Below are positions 27,531-36,530 of a stretch of DNA of 56,290 nt, in pieces. The DNA is from an uncultured Campylobacterales bacterium (GTDB taxonomy: Bacteria > Campylobacterota > Campylobacteria > Campylobacterales > Arcobacteraceae): positions 1-56,290 of the forward strand of contig CAJQLJ010000097.1 of NCBI GenBank assembly GCA_905479135.1, in the 5' to 3' direction. Within the stretch, counting starts at the first letter, position 1; each line of letters begins with the position of its first letter. The notes below the pieces were generated by a model, which saw only the letters and a list, made by a program, of their open reading frames with translations, had not been told where the DNA came from and searched no databases. The position numbers and the translations under genes were made by a program.

Positions 27531-27920
27531 ATGACACACATGGAATTTGCCCATCCTTATTTTGGTGCATTCGTGATGTTTATAGTAACATTCACTGCAT
27601 TCAGTGCTACAGTATGGCTTTCAAGATATGTTAGTAGAAAAATTGCACGTCTTGATACTGAAAAATTAAAAACTACATTATATGAATGTGGACCAGAAGT
27701 TACTAAACAACCCAATACAATATCAACACAATTTTATTTAGTAGCATTATTATTCATTTTATTTGATGTAGAGATAATTTTTATGTTCCCATGGGCTGTT
27801 AACTTTAAAGTATTAGGATGGTTTGGAATTTTTGCAATGGTTTTCTTTCTTTTAATATTAACTATTGGATTTATATATGAGTGGAAAAAAGGAGGTCTTG
27901 AATGGCACAGCATAAAGTAA
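27531..27920 (+). CDS. nuoA: NADH-quinone oxidoreductase subunit A
   Basis: Small membrane subunit of complex I. Three membrane segments (about residues 12-32, 64-84 and 94-116) and the family signature YECGPEV followed by [21 protein letters not shown] are present; this loop holds the conserved Glu/Asp residues near the quinone site. 129 residues. AAAGGA lies 8 bases before the ATG. First gene of a 14-gene operon; overlaps nuoB by 19 bases. Confidence 0.96.
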   Translation: MTHMEFAHPYFGAFVMFIVTFTAFSATVWLSRYVSRKIARLDTEKLKTTLYECGPEVTKQPNTISTQFYLVALLFILFDVEIIFMFPWAVNFKVLGWFGIFAMVFFLLILTIGFIYEWKKGGLEWHSIK

Positions 27921-28411
27921 ATTATTTACAAGATGGCGGAACACCAATTAAATTAACAACTATTGATAAGTTAGTTAATTTTGGTCGCTCAAATTCACTA
28001 TGGCCAATGACTTATGGATTAGCATGTTGTGCTATTGAGATGATGGCAACAGGAGCATCTAGATATGATTTTGATAGATTTGGAACTATATTTAGAGCAA
28101 GTCCTAGGCAATCTGATGTATTAATAATTGCAGGAACTCTTACAAAAAAACACGCAGAGTTTATGAGAAGATTATATGATCAAATGCCAGATCCAAAATG
28201 GGTAATTTCAATGGGTTCTTGTGCAAACACTGGGGGTATGTTTAATACATATGCAACTGTACAAGGTGCAGATAGAATTATCCCAGTTGATATTTATCTT
28301 CCAGGATGTGCTCCAAGACCTGAAACTTTACAATACGCACTTATGACACTTCAAAGAAAGATTAGAAAAGAATCAATTTTCAGAGCTCATAAGAAAAAAA
28401 GGTTAGTGTAA
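27902..28411 (+). CDS. nuoB: NADH-quinone oxidoreductase subunit B
   Basis: Peripheral-arm subunit carrying the terminal [4Fe-4S] cluster N2, which reduces the quinone. The four ligands are visible: the adjacent Cys pair in [19 protein letters not shown] and PGCAPRPE. 169 residues, typical. The start lies inside nuoA with GGAGG (in AAAAAAGGAGGTC) 8 bases upstream, an unusually perfect Shine-Dalgarno for this AT-rich window. Stop overlaps nuoC by one base (TAATG). Confidence 0.97.
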   Translation: MAQHKVNYLQDGGTPIKLTTIDKLVNFGRSNSLWPMTYGLACCAIEMMATGASRYDFDRFGTIFRASPRQSDVLIIAGTLTKKHAEFMRRLYDQMPDPKWVISMGSCANTGGMFNTYATVQGADRIIPVDIYLPGCAPRPETLQYALMTLQRKIRKESIFRAHKKKRLV

Positions 28412-29214
28412 TGAGAAAGTATACGCCAAAAGACAATGTTCAAAGACAAGCGCCTTTTTCTGATAGATTCTTTGTTTCACCTTCTGTTCCTAGGATTGAT
28501 ATCTCAAGTGATGAAATTTTTTCAAAAGACTATGAATCATTTACAGAAGCTTTCAAAGTAGAAGATGCATATATTGAACATACTCATCTTGTTTTAAATG
28601 TTGATAAAAATGATATTGTTGAGATTATGAATTTTTTAAGTAAAGAATTAGAATATGACATGCTTATAGAAATGTCAGCTATTGATTATCTAGCAGCAAA
28701 AAATGGATATGAACTATTCTATGAAATGCTTTCACTTTCAAAACATAAAAGACTTAGAATTAAATGCTTTTTAAATAAAGACGATGCAGTTGAATCTATA
28801 ACTTCAGTTTTCAATTCAGCAAACTGGAGTGAGAGAGAAATGTATGATATGTTAGGTGTTAAAGTTTTAAATCATCCTAATATGAAAAGACTTATTATGC
28901 CAGATGATTGGTATGATCATCCATTAAGAAAAACTTATCCTCTCCAAGGTGATGAAGCTGCATCATGGTATGAAGTAGATAAAATTTTTGGAAAAGAAGC
29001 AAGAGATGTAATAGGGCCTGAGCAAAGAGATCCCGCTGCGATTGACAGATATGATACAGAGCGATTTGCAAGATTAGGGCATGAAGTTCCATATCAAACA
29101 GATATTAGTGAGTTTGAACCTGTAACTCCAATTTCTTATCAAGAAGAGGATAGCTCAAAAATTATGAAAAAATTAAAACCTGAAGAATCAGTTGTTTTAA
29201 AAAGAAGAAGGTAA
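28411..29214 (+). CDS. nuoC: NADH-quinone oxidoreductase subunit C
   Basis: 30-kDa-type connecting subunit of the complex I peripheral arm. Residues ~55-175 hold the conserved core: [10 protein letters not shown], the hydrophilic strand/helix run, and the signature [20 protein letters not shown] followed by [19 protein letters not shown] (quoted in parts). At 267 residues it carries an N-terminal extension (~50 residues) and an acidic C-terminal tail of ~80 residues, the latter ending KRRR. It is separate from NuoD, unlike the fused NuoCD of E. coli. Confidence 0.95.
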   Translation: MRKYTPKDNVQRQAPFSDRFFVSPSVPRIDISSDEIFSKDYESFTEAFKVEDAYIEHTHLVLNVDKNDIVEIMNFLSKELEYDMLIEMSAIDYLAAKNGYELFYEMLSLSKHKRLRIKCFLNKDDAVESITSVFNSANWSEREMYDMLGVKVLNHPNMKRLIMPDDWYDHPLRKTYPLQGDEAASWYEVDKIFGKEARDVIGPEQRDPAAIDRYDTERFARLGHEVPYQTDISEFEPVTPISYQEEDSSKIMKKLKPEESVVLKRRR

Positions 29215-29218
29215 TAGT

Positions 29219-30445
29219 ATGCAACAACCTAATAGATTAAAACCTTTTTTTGAAAATATTAACTTCGAGCGAGAAGATAATACAATGATGGTGAACTTTG
29301 GACCACAGCATCCATCTGCTCACGGTCAATTAAGATTAATTTTAGAACTTCAAGGTGAAGAAGTTGTAAAGTCACGACCAATGATTGGATACCTTCATAG
29401 AGGTATGGAAAAAATGGCTGAGAATATGATCTATAATGAATTCTTACCAACTACTGATAGAATGGATTATATTGCTGCAACTTCAAATAACTACGGATAT
29501 GCTTTAGCAATTGAAAAACTTCTTGGAATTGAAGCTCCAAGACGTGCTGAGATTATTAGAACAATGCTTTTAGAATTAAATAGAATTACTTCTCATTTAT
29601 TTTGGTTAGCAACACACGCACTTGATGTTGGTGCTATGTCTATGTTTCTTTATTGTTTTAGAGAAAGAGAGTATGCAATGGACTTAATAGAAGACTATTG
29701 TGGAGCAAGACTTACTCATAGTGCTGTTAGAATAGGTGGAGTACCTTTAGACTTACCATCAAATTGGATTGCAGATTGTTTATCATTCTTAGACATCCTT
29801 GAAACAGAAATTAAGAAATATGAAGGATTATTAACAGAGAATAGAATCTGGAAAATGAGACTTGAAAATGTTGGAATAATTACTCCAAAAATGGCAAAAT
29901 CTTGGGGATGTTCAGGAATTGCTTTAAGAGGAAGTGGTATTAAATGGGATTTAAGAAAAGAGATGCCTTATGGAATTTATGATGAGTTAGATTTTGATGT
30001 TCCTATTTCTCATACTTGTGATTCTTATGGAAGATATAAGATTTGTATAGAAGAAATGTATCAGTCTTCAAAAATTTTAAAACAATTAATGCCTATGTAT
30101 AAAAAAAGTGATTCACAATTAATGGCACATGCTCCTAATTATATATCAGCTCCAAAAGAGCAGATAATGACTCAAAACTATTCACTTATGCAACATTTTG
30201 TTTTAGTAACACAAGGTATGAGACCTCCTGTTGGAGAAGTCTATGTAGCAACTGAATCACCAAAGGGTGAGTTAGGATATTTTGTTGTAAGTGATGGAAG
30301 TCCTTATGCATATAGAATGAAAATTAGAGCACCAAGTTTTCAACATACAGCATTGCTTGAAGAAATACTTGTGGGATTACAACTAGCTGATGTTGTTACA
30401 TTAATTGGAAACTTAAACATAGTTTTCGGTGAGATTGATAGATAA
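29219..30445 (+). CDS. nuoD: NADH-quinone oxidoreductase subunit D
   Basis: 49-kDa-type subunit that forms the quinone pocket with NuoB, derived from the [NiFe]-hydrogenase large subunit. Motifs: [15 protein letters not shown] (with the conserved His near quinone), [34 protein letters not shown]-like '[21 protein letters not shown]' (in part), and a C-terminal IVFGEIDR. 408 residues, typical. The start lies 4 bases after nuoC. The C-terminus ends 10 bases before the small NuoE-position gene. Confidence 0.97.
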   Translation: MQQPNRLKPFFENINFEREDNTMMVNFGPQHPSAHGQLRLILELQGEEVVKSRPMIGYLHRGMEKMAENMIYNEFLPTTDRMDYIAATSNNYGYALAIEKLLGIEAPRRAEIIRTMLLELNRITSHLFWLATHALDVGAMSMFLYCFREREYAMDLIEDYCGARLTHSAVRIGGVPLDLPSNWIADCLSFLDILETEIKKYEGLLTENRIWKMRLENVGIITPKMAKSWGCSGIALRGSGIKWDLRKEMPYGIYDELDFDVPISHTCDSYGRYKICIEEMYQSSKILKQLMPMYKKSDSQLMAHAPNYISAPKEQIMTQNYSLMQHFVLVTQGMRPPVGEVYVATESPKGELGYFVVSDGSPYAYRMKIRAPSFQHTALLEEILVGLQLADVVTLIGNLNIVFGEIDR

Positions 30446-30455
30446 GGGACTAGCA

Positions 30456-30728
30456 ATGGAAAGATTTGATTTAAGACATTTAAAAAATGATTTTTATGAC
30501 AGAATGCTTGAACTTATGGATAAACAAATAAGTGATGGTGAAAATGCAATTATTATATTTGAAATTGGAGATTTTGAAAATATTCAAAAGTCTGCAGATG
30601 TAATATATGAAGCTGGATATACACTAATGAATTCAATTAAATATACAGAAGTTGATTGGACATTAGTTATAAAAAAAGTTGCACCAGAACCAAAAGTTGT
30701 TGAAGAAGACAAAGAGGAAGTAAAGTAA
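30456..30728 (+). CDS. Complex I protein in the NuoE position (Campylobacterota-specific)
   Basis: A 90-residue protein where nuoE would be. It has no cysteine, so it cannot hold the [2Fe-2S] cluster of the thioredoxin-like NuoE, and it shows no resemblance to it. It corresponds by position and size to the small nuo-operon proteins of Campylobacter (Cj1575c) and Helicobacter (HP1264), which belong to complexes that take electrons from flavodoxin rather than NADH. The C-terminus (EPKVVEEDKEEVK) is acidic. I start at ATG 30456, with AAGGGA 6 bases upstream, rather than the GTG at 30429 inside nuoD. Its stop overlaps the next ATG. Role: probable structural or donor-docking subunit (inference). 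Confidence 0.82.
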   Translation: MERFDLRHLKNDFYDRMLELMDKQISDGENAIIIFEIGDFENIQKSADVIYEAGYTLMNSIKYTEVDWTLVIKKVAPEPKVVEEDKEEVK

Positions 30729-31534
30729 TGAATAAAAAAGAGACAATCTTTAAAAGTGATTTTATTCTTTCTTTAGGAACTATGTTTTTTAATAAAGAAG
30801 AATTAAAAAACTTAATCATTGAATCAATTGAAAAAACAGATACAAAATTTGTTTATATGCACCCAATTGACAATATAGTTCTAAAACCTTTTTGTACACA
30901 ATTTGTAAAATATGAAGCAGGAAGTGAAGAAGGCATATTAGCTTTAATTCTTAAGAGTTTTGTAAAAGAAACTACAGATAAAATTCAAAAATTTATAAAT
31001 GACTTAGATCTGGGATACATTTCAGCCGAAAGTTCTGCTGGAGAAGAAGAGTTTGAGGAAGCTTATGAAAACTCGAAAAAATCTCAATTTAAAACACTAA
31101 TTATAGGTGAAGATCTAATAGAACACCCTAGAGTTAAAAATATAGTGAAACTTCTTAACATTATAAAAAAATATACAGACTTTAATTTGGTGGTTTTAGA
31201 TAGTGATTTTGAAGAAAGAATAAATTCATGTGAAGATTTCGACTTAGAAGAAATTGCTGAGCTAAAGTCTTTTGATGGAACTGTTGTTTATAGAGTTATT
31301 GAAGATAAGCAAAACAAAAATTTAATAACAAGTAAATCTTTTGCACAAATCGCAAAAATTGAAAATAATGATGAAGTTTTCTTAAACTACAAAAGTACAA
31401 AAATAAAAACGACTATAAAAATTGATGAAAAACTACATGGAACAATTGCTATTATAAATACAAGAGATTCAAATGAAGAGATATTCAATAATTATAGATA
31501 TAAACAAGTAAAAATAGAAAAGGTTGATGCATAA
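30728..31534 (+). CDS. Complex I protein in the NuoF position, homologous to the C-terminal half of NuoG
   Basis: 268 residues in the slot of nuoF. It lacks every NuoF feature: no glycine-rich NADH/FMN site and only two scattered Cys (56, 168). Position and size match Cj1574c of C. jejuni. Comparison with NuoG next door shows collinear similarity: DFILSLGTMF with NFVISVGSYL, FVYMHPIDNIV with LYFHPIADPV, LIIGEDLIEHP with LIVGEDLITHP, and the ends FNNYRYKQVKIEKV with FDTFRYNTAVVEKV. It is therefore a stand-alone relative of the degenerate molybdopterin-oxidoreductase-like part of NuoG (NuoG ~370-824) without an active site. Starts in an ATGA-like overlap with the previous gene and overlaps nuoG by one base. 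Confidence 0.85.
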   Translation: MNKKETIFKSDFILSLGTMFFNKEELKNLIIESIEKTDTKFVYMHPIDNIVLKPFCTQFVKYEAGSEEGILALILKSFVKETTDKIQKFINDLDLGYISAESSAGEEEFEEAYENSKKSQFKTLIIGEDLIEHPRVKNIVKLLNIIKKYTDFNLVVLDSDFEERINSCEDFDLEEIAELKSFDGTVVYRVIEDKQNKNLITSKSFAQIAKIENNDEVFLNYKSTKIKTTIKIDEKLHGTIAIINTRDSNEEIFNNYRYKQVKIEKVDA

Positions 31535-34008
31535 TGAATGATATGATTACATTAACAATTGATGGAAAGCAAGTAGAAGCTAAAGATGGAGAATCAATTT
31601 TAAACGTAGCTAGAGCAAATGATGTATTTGTTCCGGCAGTTTGTTATTTAACAAGATGTTCACCTACTCTTGCCTGTAGATTGTGTTTAGTAGAAGCTGA
31701 TGGAAAGCAAGTATATGGTTGTAACACAAAAGTAAAAACTGATATGGAAGTAGTTACTGAGACTCCTACAATTGCGAAAGAAAGACGTGCAATCATGGAA
31801 GTTTATGATGTGAATCATCCATTACAGTGTGGTATTTGTGACCAAAGTGGTGAGTGTGAATTACAAAACTATTCTTTATATATGAAAGTTGATTCTCAAA
31901 GTTATAGTATAAAAGATGTTCACAGACCAACAGCACATTGGGGAGTTATGAATTATGATCCAGGTTTATGTATTGTGTGTGAGAGATGTGTTACTGTATG
32001 TAAAGATATGGTTGGATCTAATGCACTTTCAACTGTAAAAAGACCATCGGATGCAATTGAAAAAACTTTTAAGTCAGAAATGCCAAAAGATGCATATGCA
32101 ATGTGGAATAAACTTAATAAATCACTTATTGGTTATGATGCAGATGCTTGTACTGATTGTGGTGAGTGTATTTCAGTTTGTCCTGTTGGAGCTTTAGTTT
32201 CACATGATTTTCAATATACATCAAACTCTTGGGAATTAAAAAAGATCCCAGCTGCAAATTCACACTCTAGTGACTGTGCTTTTATTTATTATGAAATTAA
32301 ACAAGATTCAATTGACAATCACAAAACAAAAAGAATCTATAGAGTTACAAATGAACCTCATTATTCTACATTAAATGGTGCAGGGAGATTTGCTTATGAT
32401 TTTGATAATAAAGTACAGATAAAAGACACTACTGCATTTATAAATGCAATAGAATCTTTTAAAAAAGCAAAGAATATTAAATTTAATTCATTTATTACAA
32501 ATGAAGAAGCTTTACTTTTACAAAAAATTGCAGATAAAACCGGAGCAAATTTAGTAAATGAAGATGCAAGATTATATCAAGAATTTTTAATGAATTATTC
32601 TTGTACTGCAGGTACTTCTTTATATTCTTCAACTCTAACAGCAGTTCATGATTCAAACTTTGTAATTTCTGTTGGTTCTTATTTAAAATCTGATTTACCA
32701 AATGCAAGATATGCATTAAATAACTCAGTTATTATGAACAAAGGTGCTTCTTTATATTTCCACCCAATTGCAGACCCAGTAATGGAAAAAATTGGCAAAA
32801 AAGGTAAAACAACAGATTTTATTTATCATGATGCCTTAGCTCAAGAATCAATTTTATATTTTATTCTTTATAAGTTTGGAAAAGACTTACCAGAAACAGT
32901 GAAAACTTATTTGGCTTCATTAACAGAAATGAGAACAAAAACAATAAGTGAAACTATTAAAGAAAAAGTTGTTGAAATCGTAAAAGATGAAGAAACTGGT
33001 GAAGAAAAAGAAGTTTCTAAAATGGTTCCTAAAAAAGTATCAAAAGAAGTTGAATATGAATATATTTCATTATTAGAAGACTTTAATAAAGATGAAAACT
33101 TTATTGATTTAATTGACACAATGTTAGCTAAAAAAGATACTTACTCATTAATAGTAGGGGAAGATTTAATTACACATCCAAATGCAGATAACTTAGCAAA
33201 ATTATGTGGTCTTATTTCTAGATGTACAGATTTTGATGTTGTTATTATTCCAACATCTACAAATACACTAGGTGTTTCACAAATTTGTACACTTTCATGT
33301 GAGCAAGAAGGTTTTACAGTTGGATACAATGAAAAAGCAGACTTTGAACTTTCAGCACTAGGAGATGGAGATTTAGATACACCAGCACTTAACCAACAAG
33401 AAGGTACTTTTACTAATATTGATAAAAAGATTATTCCTACAAATGCAGCTATTGCTTTTAAAGGTTATGCTTTGAATAATATTGCAAATATGATCTTAGA
33501 TGTTGATGTTGAATATACAATTGACTATACATCTGAACTTCCAGTAGAAAAAGGTTACCAAGCTTTAGATTTTGATTCATTACCTAATATGTTTGGAAAT
33601 GATAGAGTTGAGTATAGAGGCTATGATTTAAGTTCAAGTGACGTTGAGTTTAATGATGATGTTAAAGAAATTAGTTTAAAAAAATTAGAATTAAATGAAA
33701 ATGAAATAGTAATATACAAAGCAAATCCTATTAATCAATTTAATGAATTCACTGCTATATCTCATGAGTTTAAAGATAATCTTCAATCAGGTATTTTCTT
33801 CTCTACTACAATGTTTGAGAAGCTAGAATTAGAAGATGGAAGTATAGTTAAAGTAAGTGCAAATAATCAAACTTTAGAATTAGAAGCATTTATTGATATT
33901 CAAATTGAAGGTGAAATTGCTTATGTTTCTACATTTGAGAAAAACTCAGCATCTAAAGCTTTATTTGATACTTTTAGATATAACACAGCAGTAGTAGAAA
34001 AGGTATAA
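31534..34008 (+). CDS. nuoG: NADH-quinone oxidoreductase subunit G
   Basis: 824 residues, the Fe-S wire of the peripheral arm. In order: [2Fe-2S] domain (Cys 37, 48, 51, 63; CRLCLVE), His-Cys3 cluster (H95, C99, C102, C108), then two complete CxxCxxCxxxC motifs (CIVCERCVTVC at 146-156 and CTDCGECISVC at 206-216), and from ~240 a divergent molybdopterin-oxidoreductase-like region. The E. coli N7 ligand motif (CxxCxxxC) is absent: only C248 remains in that area. Residues ~466-508 are a Lys/Glu-rich insertion (KEKVVEIVKDEETGEEKEVS, part). The paired ferredoxin motifs resemble [FeFe]-hydrogenase N-termini and fit a ferredoxin/flavodoxin-fed complex. Confidence 0.94.
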   Translation: MNDMITLTIDGKQVEAKDGESILNVARANDVFVPAVCYLTRCSPTLACRLCLVEADGKQVYGCNTKVKTDMEVVTETPTIAKERRAIMEVYDVNHPLQCGICDQSGECELQNYSLYMKVDSQSYSIKDVHRPTAHWGVMNYDPGLCIVCERCVTVCKDMVGSNALSTVKRPSDAIEKTFKSEMPKDAYAMWNKLNKSLIGYDADACTDCGECISVCPVGALVSHDFQYTSNSWELKKIPAANSHSSDCAFIYYEIKQDSIDNHKTKRIYRVTNEPHYSTLNGAGRFAYDFDNKVQIKDTTAFINAIESFKKAKNIKFNSFITNEEALLLQKIADKTGANLVNEDARLYQEFLMNYSCTAGTSLYSSTLTAVHDSNFVISVGSYLKSDLPNARYALNNSVIMNKGASLYFHPIADPVMEKIGKKGKTTDFIYHDALAQESILYFILYKFGKDLPETVKTYLASLTEMRTKTISETIKEKVVEIVKDEETGEEKEVSKMVPKKVSKEVEYEYISLLEDFNKDENFIDLIDTMLAKKDTYSLIVGEDLITHPNADNLAKLCGLISRCTDFDVVIIPTSTNTLGVSQICTLSCEQEGFTVGYNEKADFELSALGDGDLDTPALNQQEGTFTNIDKKIIPTNAAIAFKGYALNNIANMILDVDVEYTIDYTSELPVEKGYQALDFDSLPNMFGNDRVEYRGYDLSSSDVEFNDDVKEISLKKLELNENEIVIYKANPINQFNEFTAISHEFKDNLQSGIFFSTTMFEKLELEDGSIVKVSANNQTLELEAFIDIQIEGEIAYVSTFEKNSASKALFDTFRYNTAVVEKV

Positions 34009-34009
34009 T

Positions 34010-35002
34010 ATGGAAACAAGTATTATAATAGAAACGATTGTAAAAGTAATAATAGTTTTAACAGTATTTTCAGCACTTGCTGGTTTTACAACATATATTG
34101 AAAGAAAAATACTAGCATTTATGCAAAGAAGACTAGGTCCTACAAATGTAGGTCCTTATGGTCTTTTACAAATTGCTGCAGATGGTATCAAACTTTTTAC
34201 AAAAGAAGACTTTATTCCAGCGAATGCAAATAAACCAATATTTATGATAGCGCCAATCATTACAGCAGCTACAGCTTTTATTGCTATGAGTGCAATTCCA
34301 TTCTTCCCAGAATTTGAGATTTTTGGATATACGGTACGACCTATTATTTCTGATATTAATGTTGGAGTTTTATTTGTTATGTCTGTTGGTGCAATAGGAC
34401 TTTATGGACCTTTATTAGGTGGTATGAGTTCTGCAAACAAATGGGCTTTACTTGGAGGAGCTAGAACTGCAATTCAACTTCTATCTTATGAAGTAGTTTC
34501 TGGACTTGCGCTTTTAGCTCCTTTAATGATGGTTGGTTCTTTATCTTTAATTGATATTAATAACTATCAAGCAGGAGGAATCACTTCTTGGATTATTTGG
34601 TCACAGCCTTTAGCATTTATACTGTTTACAATCGCAGGATTTGCTGAAACAAATAGAACACCATTCGATTTACTTGAGCACGAAGCTGAATTAGTTGCAG
34701 GTTATGCAACTGAGTATTCAGGTATGAGATGGGGTATGTTTTTTATTGGTGAGTACGCAAACCTTTTTACAATTTCATTTTTAATTGCACTTATATTTTT
34801 AGGTGGATTTGAGCCCTTATGGTTTATACCAGGTGGATTAGCAATTGTTTTAAAAGTTATGTTCTTGATTTTCCTTTTCCTTTGGACAAGAGCATCTTGG
34901 CCTCATATTAGACCAGATCAGTTAATGTGGTTATGTTGGAAAATACTAATGCCTTTAGCACTACTAAATATATTAGTTACTGCTTTAGTGATAATGATTT
35001 AG
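34010..35002 (+). CDS. nuoH: NADH-quinone oxidoreductase subunit H
   Basis: Membrane subunit (ND1 type) forming the quinone tunnel at the junction with the peripheral arm. Eight membrane helices; family motifs FTTYIERKILAFMQRRLGPT (part), VGPYGLLQIAADGIKLF, AGFAETNRTPFDLLEHEAEL (the conserved Glu-rich loop of the E channel) and TRASWPHIRPDQLM. 330 residues, typical. It follows nuoG after one base. Confidence 0.97.
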   Translation: METSIIIETIVKVIIVLTVFSALAGFTTYIERKILAFMQRRLGPTNVGPYGLLQIAADGIKLFTKEDFIPANANKPIFMIAPIITAATAFIAMSAIPFFPEFEIFGYTVRPIISDINVGVLFVMSVGAIGLYGPLLGGMSSANKWALLGGARTAIQLLSYEVVSGLALLAPLMMVGSLSLIDINNYQAGGITSWIIWSQPLAFILFTIAGFAETNRTPFDLLEHEAELVAGYATEYSGMRWGMFFIGEYANLFTISFLIALIFLGGFEPLWFIPGGLAIVLKVMFLIFLFLWTRASWPHIRPDQLMWLCWKILMPLALLNILVTALVIMI

Positions 35003-35011
35003 GAGAGATTT

Positions 35012-35632
35012 ATGGGATTTGAAGAATTTAAAAATAGAAATATATCAGAAGATTATGTTGTAGTTCAAGAAGATAATTATCCTAAAACATCTTGGGATGC
35101 ATTTAAGCAAGTAGTTACAAGATCTGTAAAAGGTGAATTATTTACAGGTTTAAAGATTACATTTAAGATGATGACAGGAGCACTATTTAAAGGTGAAATG
35201 GCAACTGTTCAATATCCAGCAGAAAAACTACCAATTGGTCCACGATATAGAGCAGTTCACAGATTACTTGTATTATTAGAATCTGGTGAAGAAAGATGTA
35301 TTGGTTGTGGATTATGTGAAAAAATTTGTATTGCAAATTGTATTAGAATGGAAACTAGAGTTGATGAAAATTCTAGAAAAGAAGTTTTAGAATATACAAT
35401 TAACATGGGTAGATGTATTTTTTGTGGTTATTGTGCTGAAGTTTGTCCAGAACTTGCTATTGTTCATGGAGGAAGATATGAAAATGTTTCAGAACAAAGA
35501 GCATCTTTTTCTCTTAAAGAAGATATTTTAACACCATTTGATCAGTTAAATCAACAAACAGAGTTTGCTGGTTTTGGTTCAGTATCACCTGATGCTGATG
35601 AAAAAATTAAAAAAACACCATTGTCGTACTAA
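35012..35632 (+). CDS. nuoI: NADH-quinone oxidoreductase subunit I
   Basis: 8Fe ferredoxin-like subunit carrying clusters N6a and N6b between NuoG and NuoB. Both four-Cys motifs are intact: CIGCGLCEKICIANC and CIFCGYCAEVCPE. 206 residues, with an N-terminal amphipathic region (VKGELFTGLKITFKMM) that lies on the membrane and a ~55-residue C-terminal tail. Nine bases after nuoH, with GGAGAG before the ATG. Confidence 0.97.
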   Translation: MGFEEFKNRNISEDYVVVQEDNYPKTSWDAFKQVVTRSVKGELFTGLKITFKMMTGALFKGEMATVQYPAEKLPIGPRYRAVHRLLVLLESGEERCIGCGLCEKICIANCIRMETRVDENSRKEVLEYTINMGRCIFCGYCAEVCPELAIVHGGRYENVSEQRASFSLKEDILTPFDQLNQQTEFAGFGSVSPDADEKIKKTPLSY

Positions 35633-35641
35633 GGAGTATAG

Positions 35642-36232
35642 ATGTTTGAAATAGTAGCTTTTTGTCTGTTTTCAGTTTTAACTATAACTATGTTTAGTAT
35701 TACAGTATTAACAAACAATGCTTTGTATGCATTAAGTTCATTAGCAGCTGGAATGATTTTTATATCTGCATTCTTCTTTTTATTAAATGCTGATTTTCTA
35801 GGTGCTGTACAAATTGTAGTTTATACAGGTGCGATTATGGCTTTATATGCATTTGGAATGATGTTCTTTGATTCATTATCAGAAGTAAAAGAAAAAGTTA
35901 AAAATCCAAGATTAGTCTTTTTATTGTCTGGAATGGTAGCATTGATTGTTGTAGTTATTTTTATCTCTCCTATTTTAGGAGAAAATATAAGTGCTAATTT
36001 ACCTGTAAATCCAAGTTACGGAAATACTGTGGATGTTGGGTTAGTTTTATTTACTAAATACTTAGTTCCTTTCGAACTTGCAGCAATAATGTTGTTGGTT
36101 GCAATGATTGGTGGAATTGTATTAGCAGGGAAGAAAATGGAGGTATCATATTCTGATATGACAGAAGAAGAAATTGATGCACATATTCAAGCTCAAGAAG
36201 AGATAGAAAATGCTAAAAAGGATGTTAAATGA
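35642..36232 (+). CDS. nuoJ: NADH-quinone oxidoreductase subunit J
   Basis: Membrane subunit (ND6 type) with five hydrophobic helices. GAVQIVVYTGAIMALYAFGMM is the conserved third helix (quoted in part: VQIVVYTGAIMALYAF) that undergoes the pi-bulge transition in coupling. 196 residues with an acidic cytosolic C-terminus (MTEEEIDAHIQAQEEIENA). Overlaps nuoK by 4 bases (ATGA). Confidence 0.95.
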   Translation: MFEIVAFCLFSVLTITMFSITVLTNNALYALSSLAAGMIFISAFFFLLNADFLGAVQIVVYTGAIMALYAFGMMFFDSLSEVKEKVKNPRLVFLLSGMVALIVVVIFISPILGENISANLPVNPSYGNTVDVGLVLFTKYLVPFELAAIMLLVAMIGGIVLAGKKMEVSYSDMTEEEIDAHIQAQEEIENAKKDVK

Positions 36233-36528
36233 CACTTAATGCTTATTTGATATTATCAACACTGTTATTTTGTATTGGATTAATTGGTGTACTAAAAAGA
36301 AAGAATGTTTTAATGCTTTTCTTTTCAACAGAAATTATGTTAAATGCTGTAAATGTTGGACTAGCAGCTATCTCTAAATTTCATGGAGATTTATCAGGAC
36401 AAATGTTTGCTTTCTTTATTATTGCAGTTGCTGCTAGTGAAGTTGCTATTGGATTAGGTCTTCTAATTCTTTGGTATAAAAGAACAGGTTCTATAAACTT
36501 AGATGATATTGCAAGAATGAAGGGATAA
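36229..36528 (+). CDS. nuoK: NADH-quinone oxidoreductase subunit K
   Basis: ND4L-type membrane subunit of 99 residues with three helices. The conserved glutamates in FFSTEIMLNAVNVGLA (helix 2) and AASEVAIGLGLLI (helix 3) of the proton path are present. Standard length and sequence. Followed by nuoL after 2 bases. Confidence 0.96.
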   Translation: MTLNAYLILSTLLFCIGLIGVLKRKNVLMLFFSTEIMLNAVNVGLAAISKFHGDLSGQMFAFFIIAVAASEVAIGLGLLILWYKRTGSINLDDIARMKG

Positions 36529-36530
36529 GA

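Noticed and set aside
30728-31534. Annotation as a standard NuoF
   Set aside because: No FMN or NADH motif and no four-Cys cluster site; similarity is to NuoG instead.
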